From NCBI GenBank assembly GCA_001564255.1, contig LKNC01000208.1, positions 1 through 5,045 of the forward strand: DNA of 5,045 nt, written 5' to 3'. Shown piece by piece: positions 1-4,365 of this stretch (position 1 is the stretch's first letter; each line of letters starts with the position of its first letter). The position numbers and the translations under genes were made by a program. This DNA is from Natrialbaceae archaeon Tc-Br11_E2g1. Its GTDB lineage: Archaea; Halobacteriota; Halobacteria; Halobacteriales; Natrialbaceae. A model generated the notes under the pieces. It did no database searches and was not told the origin of the DNA. It saw only the letters and a list, made by a program, of their open reading frames with translations.

Positions 1-150
1 CGGGAGCTCGCTCGAGTCCACGCGATCGAGTTCCGCGACCGCCGAAACGACCGCGAGCGTCGGGGAACCCGCCGTGTCGTGATCCCAGAGTCGTTCGTAG
101 TCGGTGACGTCGCTCCGACTCACCGACCCGTCGTCTTCGTTGTCGCTCAT
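1..150 (-). CDS. HalOD1-domain protein, N-terminal part (cut by window edge)
   Basis: The minus strand is open from an ATG at 150 to base 1 and gives 50 residues starting MSDNEDDGSVSRSDVTDYER. A short acidic Ser/Asp-rich leader is followed from about residue 20 by RLWDHD and then SPTLAVVSAVAELDRVDSSE. The pattern of a Ser-Pro-x-x-x-V-V-x-A-V-A-x-L-D core followed by Leu-Pro matches my memory of the N-terminus of HalOD1 (haloarchaeal output domain 1), a small alpha-beta domain found alone or fused to response-regulator receivers in Halobacteria. Its biochemical role is not established. The gene is divergent from the MmgE/PrpD gene, with a promoter-like box (178-186) that would put transcription only a few bases before the ATG. 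The rest of the protein is outside the window, so length and fusion partners are unknown. A regulatory link to the neighbouring catabolic genes is inference only. Confidence 0.72.
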   Translation of the reverse strand, partial: MSDNEDDGSVSRSDVTDYERLWDHDTAGSPTLAVVSAVAELDRVDSSELP

Positions 151-177
151 CTACGGTAGATCACTCTCCGGCGTGGG

Positions 178-186
178 GTAAAAACG
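178..186 (-). promoter_or_regulatory. Candidate archaeal TATA box for the HalOD1-type gene
   Basis: Read on the minus strand this is CGTTTTTAC, the most T/A-rich stretch in the divergent spacer. Its centre lies about 32 bases before the ATG at 150. Archaeal TATA boxes lie about 25-30 bases before the transcription start, so the transcript would begin only a few bases before the ATG, typical of nearly leaderless haloarchaeal mRNAs. Position and base composition are the only evidence. Confidence 0.4.
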
Positions 187-209
187 TTCACATTGACTGG
201 TGGACACAT

Positions 210-219
210 AACTTTAGGT
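210..219 (+). promoter_or_regulatory. Candidate TATA box for the MmgE/PrpD transcript
   Basis: The plus strand reads AACTTTAGGT here, with the best TATA-like core (CTTTAG) between the divergent genes. A start site about 25-27 bases downstream would fall near 240-243. That is almost exactly at the ATG of a 15-codon ORF at 245 and some 45 bases before the MmgE/PrpD ATG at 289. It overlaps the long N-terminal extension that a TTG start at 193 would imply, which argues against that start. This is a weak, position-based call. Confidence 0.35.
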
Positions 220-227
220 CAGTTCCG

Positions 228-240
228 GGGGTATCACCCC
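228..240. promoter_or_regulatory. Small inverted repeat at the expected start site
   Basis: GGGGT and ACCCC form perfect 5-bp arms around ATC. The element sits between the candidate TATA box and the ATG at 245, overlapping the predicted transcription start. That is a position where a repressor could block the polymerase. It could equally be chance in GC-rich DNA. Confidence 0.25.
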
Positions 241-244
241 TCGT

Positions 245-292
245 ATGCCAACCGAAGACAGTACGGTACGGCCGACGGAGCCACACCGATGA
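245..292 (+). CDS. Possible 15-codon leader ORF overlapping the MmgE/PrpD start
   Basis: An ATG at 245 opens a 15-codon ORF, MPTEDSTVRPTEPHR, ending in TGA at 290-292. The stop overlaps the MmgE/PrpD ATG (289-291) in an ATGA arrangement, and a GGAG motif (277-280) lies inside the ORF, 8 bases before the downstream start. The candidate TATA box (210-219) puts this ATG at or very near the 5' end of the mRNA, as in leaderless haloarchaeal transcripts. Ribosomes could translate the leader and reinitiate or couple into the main gene. The peptide resembles nothing I recognise, and an ORF this short can arise by chance. Confidence 0.3.
   Translation: MPTEDSTVRPTEPHR
277..280 (+). promoter_or_regulatory. 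Ribosome binding site supporting the 289 start
   Basis: GGAG ends 8 bases before the ATG at 289, a good Shine-Dalgarno spacing. It is the only clear RBS-like motif in the window directly before a start. It supports 289 as the MmgE/PrpD start over TTG at 193. Confidence 0.45.
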
Positions 293-1665
293 CGACGAAC
301 GTACCCGAACCCGCCGCCGACTGGGAAGCCGACGTCTTCTCGTCGTTCGAGACGCCGATCCCGGAGGCGGTGCTCGACCGCGCCGGGAGGACGGTCGCGG
401 ACGTCCTCGCGGCGACGGTCGCCGGAGCCGGGGCCGACCCCTTCGACCCGGCCTGGGAGGGGATGGCGCTCCCCGACGGCCACGCCACGGTCGTCGGCTC
501 GAGTCGGTCGACCGACCCCGTCCAGGCGGCGACGCTGAACGGAACGACGGCGATCGTCCAGGAAGTAGAGGAGGGCCACAACACCGGCGGTCACGTCGGC
601 TCGGGCATCGTCGTCGGCGCGCTCGCGATGGCCGAACACGCGGACGCCGACGGCGAGACGCTCGTCGAGAGCTGCGTGCGGGCGTACGAGATCTGTGCCC
701 GACTCGAGGAAGCGATCTTCGCGATGAAAGCACGGATCAACGACGCGGTGCCGTGGCTCGTCCGGAACCCCCACGCGACGTGGACGACCGTCGGGCCGGC
801 GGTAGCCGGCGTGCTCTGTACCGACCCCGACCCAGCGACGGTCCGTGAGACGTTTCGCCTCGCCGCGAACCGCGCCGTCGTCTCGATGTACGATCCGTAC
901 ACCGAGGGGCCACCGTCACGGAACCTGACCGCCGGCGCGTCCGCGGGCGTCGGCGTGACGATGGCCCGCTTCGCACGGGCGGGCATCCCCGGCTCACCCG
1001 ACGTGATGGCGGCGGTGTACGACCCCTTCGAGGAGCTCCTTCCCGGGGGGTTGACCGACCTCTTTGCCGACCTCGGGGACCGCTGGGCGATCACGGAGAA
1101 CTACTTCAAACCCTATCCGTCCTGTCGGTACACCCACGCGCCGATCGACGCCCTGCGGGCGTGTGCCCTCGAGGCAGACCCCGAAACGATCGAACGGATC
1201 GTGGTCGAGACGTACGCGAACGCGGCCGATATGGCACACACCTCGCCGGAGACACTGACGGGTGCGAAGTTCTCGATACCGTACGTCCTGGCACGACACC
1301 TCTACAGCGGGGGGCTGGGACTCGAGGACTTCACTCCGGCGGCGATCGCCGACGAGGACGTACAGGCCCTCGCCGACAGGGTCGAGGTTCGAGCAGACGA
1401 GGGGTTCGAGGCCGCGTTCCCCGACGACTGGGGGGCACGCGTCCGGATCGAACTCGACGACGGGTCGGAACGCAGCGCCGAACGCGCGTATCCGAGCGGG
1501 GACTACCGCGATCCGATCCCGGCGGCGGCGTTCGACGCCCGCCTCGAGTCGCTTCTCTCGTACGGGCTCGCGGACGGGGAGGTCGAGGCGGCACTCGAGG
1601 CCCTCCGGTCGCCACGGACACACGGGGCGCGGGAGCTCGGTGTGACGCTTCGACACGGCCGCTAG
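289..1665 (+). CDS. MmgE/PrpD family protein (2-methylcitrate dehydratase-like)
   Basis: This 458-residue protein has the usual length of the MmgE/PrpD family. Members include 2-methylcitrate dehydratase (PrpD), cis-aconitate decarboxylase and iminodisuccinate epimerase, all soluble enzymes acting on carboxylates. Visible family features are the helical N-terminal segment (VADVLAATVAGAGADPF, about 37-52), the LNGT segment with QEVEEGHNTGGH (83-102), AMAEHADADGETLVESCVRAYE (113-134, helical), the GASAGVGVTMARFARAGIPG core (217-235) and the hallmark KPYPSCRYTHAPIDAL (274-289). The C-terminal lid (about 290-458) contains KFSIPYVLA. The EGH...GH motif replaces the DFDD-type motif of classical PrpD, and Arg211 stands where I recall Lys in several relatives. 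The substrate may therefore not be 2-methylcitrate. The frame is open back to a TTG at 193, but ATG 289 has an RBS and fits the family N-terminus. The gene converges on the MFS transporter 39 bp beyond its stop. The family is secure; the reaction is not. Confidence 0.9.
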   Translation: MTTNVPEPAADWEADVFSSFETPIPEAVLDRAGRTVADVLAATVAGAGADPFDPAWEGMALPDGHATVVGSSRSTDPVQAATLNGTTAIVQEVEEGHNTGGHVGSGIVVGALAMAEHADADGETLVESCVRAYEICARLEEAIFAMKARINDAVPWLVRNPHATWTTVGPAVAGVLCTDPDPATVRETFRLAANRAVVSMYDPYTEGPPSRNLTAGASAGVGVTMARFARAGIPGSPDVMAAVYDPFEELLPGGLTDLFADLGDRWAITENYFKPYPSCRYTHAPIDALRACALEADPETIERIVVETYANAADMAHTSPETLTGAKFSIPYVLARHLYSGGLGLEDFTPAAIADEDVQALADRVEVRADEGFEAAFPDDWGARVRIELDDGSERSAERAYPSGDYRDPIPAAAFDARLESLLSYGLADGEVEAALEALRSPRTHGARELGVTLRHGR

Positions 1666-1704
1666 TTCCCCCGAACGTGGAGCGGGCGGGTCGATCACGC
1701 GCGG

Positions 1705-2913
1705 CTACGAGCGTTTTTCGGGCAACAGGAGACTGACCGCGACGGCAACCACTCCGGCGAGGGCGAGGCCGACGAAGGCGACGTCGAAGAGCCCCTCGTC
1801 GGCCAACAGGCCGATAAGCGGAGGTGCGAGTGCGCCGACACCGAGAAACGACGTCCGGACGATGCCGAACGCGGTTCCCTGGATACTGCCCGGGATAAAC
1901 AACATGGCGTAGGTCGTCGCGATCGGGGTATACCCCAGTATGATCCCGGAGAACCAGACGACGGAGACGATACCGGGCACCGAATCGACGAACGGGAACG
2001 CGACGATGGCTGGGGTGCCAAGCAGCGCGAACCCGACGAGCGACCGACGATCGCCGTACCGCCTCGAGACCGGCCCACAGAGGACTTTGGCGGCGATCAT
2101 CGAGAGCATAAACAGCCCGAACAGGAGCGACGCGTCCCGCTGGGAGAAGCCTTTCGTCTCGATGAGATACGCCGGGAGGAACCCGGAGAGCCCCTGGTAG
2201 ACGAAGCCGACGGCCGTCATACCACAGACGAGCAAGAGGAGCGTTCGGTTGAAAAACGGCTCTCGAACCGTTCGGACGAACTCCCGGGCGGACTGCCCGG
2301 AAGTGGCCGCGGGTGGCGACGTCCGCTCGGGGATGGTGTACCGGAGACCGACCGCGAGGAGGACGAAGCCGGGAACCACGTAGGCGACCCCGAGTCGCCA
2401 CCCGACTGCGACCGCGAGGAGTCCCGACACGACCGGGAGGACGATGGTTCCAGCCGTGCCCGCGACCTGTGAGACGCTGACGGCCGTCGTGTCCCGATGG
2501 GTGTAGACGTCGGTCAGCACGGTCGTTCCGGTCGTCCCGTACAACCCGGTCCCGATCCCCAGGGTCGCCGTTGCAAGGAGGAACACGCCGAACGTCGGCG
2601 CGGCCACGACTGCGATCGCGCCACCCGCCGTGACGACTGCACTCCAGAACAGCAACGACCGCTCGCCGATCCGGTCCGCGATCAGTCCCCCCGGCGCGCT
2701 CACGAGGGCATACGACAGCCAGAGGACGCTGAGTGCGATCCCCGCGGTGCCGTAGGTGATCCGGTACTCGGTCATGAGCTGGGGGAGGATGACCGGATAG
2801 ATGAGACGGCTCCCCAGCGAGAGGAACCAGCCGGCTGAGACGACCAGCAGTATCATCCCCCGTCCCTCGCCTCTGAGTTCGGCTACACCACGGCGTACGT
2901 CCCTCGCGTTCAT
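1705..2913 (-). CDS. Major facilitator superfamily (MFS) transporter, 12 TM
   Basis: This 402-residue integral membrane protein has the standard MFS length and twelve predicted hydrophobic helices. TM1 is about residues 20-45 and TM2 about 55-78. The TM2-TM3 loop carries MFS motif A (GGLIADRIGERS, 75-86). TM3-TM6 run to about 190, followed by a polar central loop (PERTSPPAATSGQ and onward, about 195-222). The second six helices have a weaker repeat of motif A, GPVSRRYGDRRS (280-291), and end near 397 with LLLPEKRS. A short basic N-terminus (MNARDVRRG) fits a cytoplasmic start. A GTG at 2952 would add 13 residues, but it sits close to the only TATA-like box, so ATG 2913 is preferred. The gene lies downstream of, and on the same strand as, the ICL-family lyase, but the 407-bp gap suggests its own promoter. 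The substrate is unknown; an organic anion related to the neighbouring enzymes is an inference. Confidence 0.9.
   Translation of the reverse strand: MNARDVRRGVAELRGEGRGMILLVVSAGWFLSLGSRLIYPVILPQLMTEYRITYGTAGIALSVLWLSYALVSAPGGLIADRIGERSLLFWSAVVTAGGAIAVVAAPTFGVFLLATATLGIGTGLYGTTGTTVLTDVYTHRDTTAVSVSQVAGTAGTIVLPVVSGLLAVAVGWRLGVAYVVPGFVLLAVGLRYTIPERTSPPAATSGQSAREFVRTVREPFFNRTLLLLVCGMTAVGFVYQGLSGFLPAYLIETKGFSQRDASLLFGLFMLSMIAAKVLCGPVSRRYGDRRSLVGFALLGTPAIVAFPFVDSVPGIVSVVWFSGIILGYTPIATTYAMLFIPGSIQGTAFGIVRTSFLGVGALAPPLIGLLADEGLFDVAFVGLALAGVVAVAVSLLLPEKRS
1711..1719 (+). terminator. Candidate oligo-T terminator for the MmgE/PrpD gene
   Basis: A run of five T (1714-1718) lies about 50 bases after the MmgE/PrpD stop, within the 3' end of the convergent transporter gene. 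Archaeal termination commonly uses T-rich tracts without a hairpin. The run is short and also encodes Glu-Lys on the other strand, so it is only suggestive. No equivalent T-run for the minus-strand transporter is visible in 1666-1704. Confidence 0.2.
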
Positions 2914-2956
2914 ATTGCGCCCATCTGTCTTCTCCCGGGGGAAGGGAGCCACGGGT

Positions 2957-2965
2957 CCTATTACT
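2957..2965 (-). promoter_or_regulatory. Candidate TATA box for the MFS gene
   Basis: Read on the minus strand this is AGTAATAGG. A transcription start about 25 bases on would fall near 2936, giving a roughly 20-base leader before ATG 2913 and placing GTG 2952 upstream of the mRNA. A second AT-rich box, GGTTAACC at 3014-3021, is an alternative that would give a longer leader containing the palindrome at 2986-3008. Confidence 0.3.
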
Positions 2966-2985
2966 GTCGATCGAACGCCGCTCGA

Positions 2986-3008
2986 GGGAGTTCCAGCCTG
3001 GAACGCCC
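2986..3008. promoter_or_regulatory. 23-bp near-palindrome upstream of the MFS gene, candidate operator
   Basis: The arms GGGAGTTCCAG and CTGGAACGCCC flank a single central C. The inner 7 bp pair perfectly, the eighth is a mismatch (A/G) and the outer three pair again. The element lies about 20 bases upstream of the candidate TATA box of the transporter gene, where an archaeal activator would bind. If the alternative box at 3014-3021 is used, it would instead lie at the transcription start, as a repressor site or a 5'-leader hairpin. Confidence 0.45.
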
Positions 3009-3072
3009 GCAGTGGTTAACCGAAGACACGATGACGTACACTGTCTGACATCGAGTGTGGAAGGCCGGGAGA

Positions 3073-3108
3073 GCGGCACCTGCCGCGTGTCGGCTCCACC
3101 AGCGGCAG
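3073..3108. repeat. Three alternating copies of a GCGGCA/TGCCGC element
   Basis: GCGGCA occurs at 3073-3078, its reverse complement TGCCGC at 3081-3086, and GCGGCA again at 3102-3107. The middle copy can pair with either neighbour: 6 bp with a 2-base gap on the left, or 7 bp (CTGCCGC with GCGGCAG) with a 15-base loop on the right. This is an arrangement with two mutually exclusive pairings, but chance is possible at this GC content. Confidence 0.3.
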
Positions 3109-3272
3109 TCAAAGGAAGAATCCGCCCCGGGCCAACCGGCCACCGGGTACTTCGTTCGTGCCTGCCCGTGTAGTCGCCGGACGCCTCAGGATGGGGATCG
3201 ATGAGTCTTCGGTCGCAATTTACCGACGGTCCGCCGTAGAACCGTTTCGATGTCTACGATGGGGTCAATGAA

Positions 3273-3286
3273 CGGGCCGCGGCCCG
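3273..3286 (-). repeat. 14-bp perfect palindrome just after the ICL-family gene
   Basis: CGGGCCGCGGCCCG is perfectly self-complementary and lies 35 bases beyond the lyase stop. As RNA it could form a 5-bp GC stem with a CGCG loop, acting as a 3'-end stabiliser or terminator. No T-run follows on the minus strand, so a canonical terminator is not supported. Confidence 0.3.
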
Positions 3287-3320
3287 ACAGGGAGCCAACG
3301 CTGTGTAGGTCTCGAGGTTG

Positions 3321-4202
3321 TCAGTCGCGGCTCAAGTCGACGTACCGCTCCTCAAGTTCGGTCCACTGGTCGAGTTCGGTCACCCGTTCCCGGTCCCTCC
3401 AGTCGCCGAGGCGGTCGACGACTTCGCGTTCGGTGCCCGACTCGAGGAGTGTCGAGAAGACCTCCTCCAGAATCTTGATCTTGGCCTTCTGGGCGACGCA
3501 GGCAAACAGCATCACGTCGAAGCCGATCGCCTCGAGTTCCGACGCGGACCGGAGCGGTGTTTCACCGCCGTACGGAATATTCGTGAGAGTCGGAACGTCG
3601 CCCAATTCCGTTCCGATCTGCTCTAACTGTTCGGATGACTCTGGGGCGTCGACGAAGACGAGATCTGCCCCGTGTTCGGCGTAGGCTCTCGCTCGCTCGA
3701 TCGCCTCGTCTAGACCGTCGGTGGCGATGGCGTCCGTTCGGGCGACGATCAGGAACTCATCACTCCCTCGCGTGTCGACGGCGGCCAGGATTTTTGCACA
3801 CATTTCGTCACTCGAAACGAGTTCTTTTCCGTCGAGGTGACCGCATTTCTTCGGCCACGTCTGGTCCTCGATCTGGATCCCACCGACCCCCGCACGTTCG
3901 AACTCCTCGACGGTTCTGACGACGTTCAGTGCGTTCCCGTACCCGTTGTCGACGTCACAGACGACTGGAACGTCGACGGCGCCAGTGATCGTTCGCGCCC
4001 GATCAAGCGTCTCTTTGAACGATGTGAGTCCGATATCCGGGTTGCCATGGATGCTTGAGGCGAGCGAGTTCCCGCTGATATAGATCGCTTCTGCACCCTG
4101 CTGGGCCGCGATTTTGGCCTCCATTGCGTCTGCAACGCCTGGCGCCAGGAGGATGTGATCGCGCTCGATGAGTTCTCGAAGCGAGTGTGATTGTCGTGGC
4201 AT
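3321..4202 (-). CDS. Isocitrate lyase/PEP mutase superfamily lyase (PrpB-like)
   Basis: This complete 293-residue TIM-barrel enzyme matches the length of methylisocitrate lyase (PrpB, about 295 aa). Superfamily residues are visible in order: LLAPGVADAMEA (18-29), YISGNSLASS (41-50), DVDNGYGN with the Mg-binding pair Asp83/Asp85, QIEDQ with Glu112, the flexible loop KKCGH (118-122) with catalytic Cys120, KELVS, ARTDA with Arg155, and VDAPES with Glu188. The Cys-containing loop marks a C-C bond lyase cleaving 2-hydroxy dicarboxylates or tricarboxylates, rather than PEP mutase. PrpB carries NITEFG-TPL near residue 210; here it is NIPYGGETPL (208-217), closer to what I recall of dimethylmalate lyase-like relatives. 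Methylisocitrate is thus only one candidate substrate, with 2,3-dimethylmalate, oxaloacetate and other malates as alternatives. ATG 4202 begins at the expected MPRQSHSLRELI and has no Shine-Dalgarno, suggesting a leaderless mRNA. The gene is divergent from the hydantoinase-type gene. Confidence 0.92.
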   Translation of the reverse strand: MPRQSHSLRELIERDHILLAPGVADAMEAKIAAQQGAEAIYISGNSLASSIHGNPDIGLTSFKETLDRARTITGAVDVPVVCDVDNGYGNALNVVRTVEEFERAGVGGIQIEDQTWPKKCGHLDGKELVSSDEMCAKILAAVDTRGSDEFLIVARTDAIATDGLDEAIERARAYAEHGADLVFVDAPESSEQLEQIGTELGDVPTLTNIPYGGETPLRSASELEAIGFDVMLFACVAQKAKIKILEEVFSTLLESGTEREVVDRLGDWRDRERVTELDQWTELEERYVDLSRD

Positions 4203-4250
4203 AGATTAACAACCATAGCTCTTGTCGAGCACCCATTTGGTCGTTGCGGT

Positions 4251-4286
4251 CGGACGATGGCAGAACGACAGAGTGGCTATCGTCCG
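4251..4286. promoter_or_regulatory. Inverted repeat with 11-bp arms, candidate operator
   Basis: CGGACGATGGC (4251-4261) pairs with GGCTATCGTCC plus a final G (4276-4286). The outer 8 bp are perfect (CGGACGAT / ATCGTCCG), followed by one G-T mismatch and two more pairs, around a 14-base centre. It lies 49 bp upstream of the lyase start and 80 bp upstream of the amidohydrolase start. The arms are spaced about 25 bp apart centre to centre, so a dimeric regulator spanning two helical turns could bind both. Confidence 0.5.
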
Positions 4287-4293
4287 CTCCGGA

Positions 4294-4303
4294 TGCTCGA
4301 GCA
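4294..4303. promoter_or_regulatory. 10-bp palindrome TGCTCGAGCA
   Basis: This perfect palindrome lies 63-72 bases before the amidohydrolase ATG, upstream of its TATA-like box. A similar half-site (TCGAGCA) recurs at 4225-4231 near the lyase start. CTCGAG is common throughout this window, so the core alone is weak evidence. Confidence 0.25.
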
Positions 4304-4335
4304 ACCTGCACGCACGGCCAGCACTCGACCACAAT

Positions 4336-4343
4336 CGTTTTGA
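4336..4343 (+). promoter_or_regulatory. Candidate TATA box for the amidohydrolase gene
   Basis: CGTTTTGA is centred about 26 bases before the ATG at 4366, the distance expected if the mRNA starts at or next to that ATG. No Shine-Dalgarno sequence precedes the ATG, consistent with a leaderless transcript. Confidence 0.4.
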
Positions 4344-4347
4344 ACGC

Positions 4348-4359
4348 CGACGCGCGTCG
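4348..4359. promoter_or_regulatory. 12-bp perfect palindrome between TATA box and start codon
   Basis: CGACGCGCGTCG is perfectly self-complementary and occupies bases -18 to -7 relative to the amidohydrolase ATG, directly downstream of the TATA-like box. A bound protein there would block initiation, so it is a natural candidate repressor site. Confidence 0.4.
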
Positions 4360-4365
4360 ATAACT

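Larger units (their letters stand above)
2914..3320. other. Intergenic stretch of about 400 bp without a credible gene
   Basis: I see no ORF here with protein-like composition. The open frames are short, or rich in Arg/Ser/Pro as expected of out-of-frame reading. The stretch holds the candidate transporter promoter and operator, an inverted-repeat cluster at 3073-3108, and a 14-bp palindrome at 3273-3286 after the lyase gene. It also has an AT-rich patch, GCAATTTACC, at about 3215-3224, which could be a promoter element for an unannotated RNA. No RNA gene could be recognised. Confidence 0.5.
4203..4365. promoter_or_regulatory. Divergent regulatory region between the lyase and amidohydrolase genes
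   Basis: These 163 bp separate two divergently transcribed enzyme genes and hold no credible gene. The first 60 bp have about 50% GC by hand count, lower than the roughly 70% counted in a 60-bp sample of the MmgE/PrpD gene. The region contains a long inverted repeat (4251-4286), a 10-bp palindrome (4294-4303), a TATA-like box (4336-4343) and a 12-bp palindrome (4348-4359). Such density suggests shared control of both genes. TCGAGCACCC at 4225-4234 and TCGAGCAACC at 4297-4306 also match at 9 of 10 bases. Confidence 0.55.

Noticed and set aside
193..288. N-terminal extension of the MmgE/PrpD protein from a TTG at 193
   Set aside because: The added 32 residues have no family-like character, cover the likely promoter, and lack a ribosome binding site. 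ATG 289 has GGAG at good spacing and fits the family N-terminus.
994..1698. A 234-codon minus-strand ORF antisense to MmgE/PrpD
   Set aside because: It has no recognisable domain and mirrors the strong coding frame opposite, so the codon bias of the real gene keeps it open.
2914..2952. GTG start at 2952 for the transporter, adding 13 residues
   Set aside because: The best TATA-like box (2957-2965) would start transcription downstream of this GTG, and the ATG at 2913 gives a normal MFS N-terminus. Not fully excluded.
2967..2974. Palindromes such as TCGATCGA and the many CTCGAG sites
   Set aside because: Short CG-rich palindromes of 6-8 bp are common throughout the window, including inside genes, and carry no positional signal.
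1331..3112. A 593-codon open frame on the minus strand
   Set aside because: Its product is extremely Arg/Ser/Pro-rich and it lies over the transporter and part of the MmgE/PrpD gene in another frame. It is typical of out-of-frame reading in GC-rich DNA.
3250..3684. A 144-codon plus-strand ORF starting after a TATA-like AATTTACC patch
   Set aside because: Most of it is antisense to the clearly coding ICL-family gene, and the protein is a low-complexity Ser/Arg/Thr sequence. The upstream AT-rich patch alone is not enough.
3321..4202. Calling the lyase prpB (methylisocitrate lyase) outright
   Set aside because: The substrate-loop motif differs from PrpB and no prpC is visible, so a gene symbol would claim more than the sequence supports.
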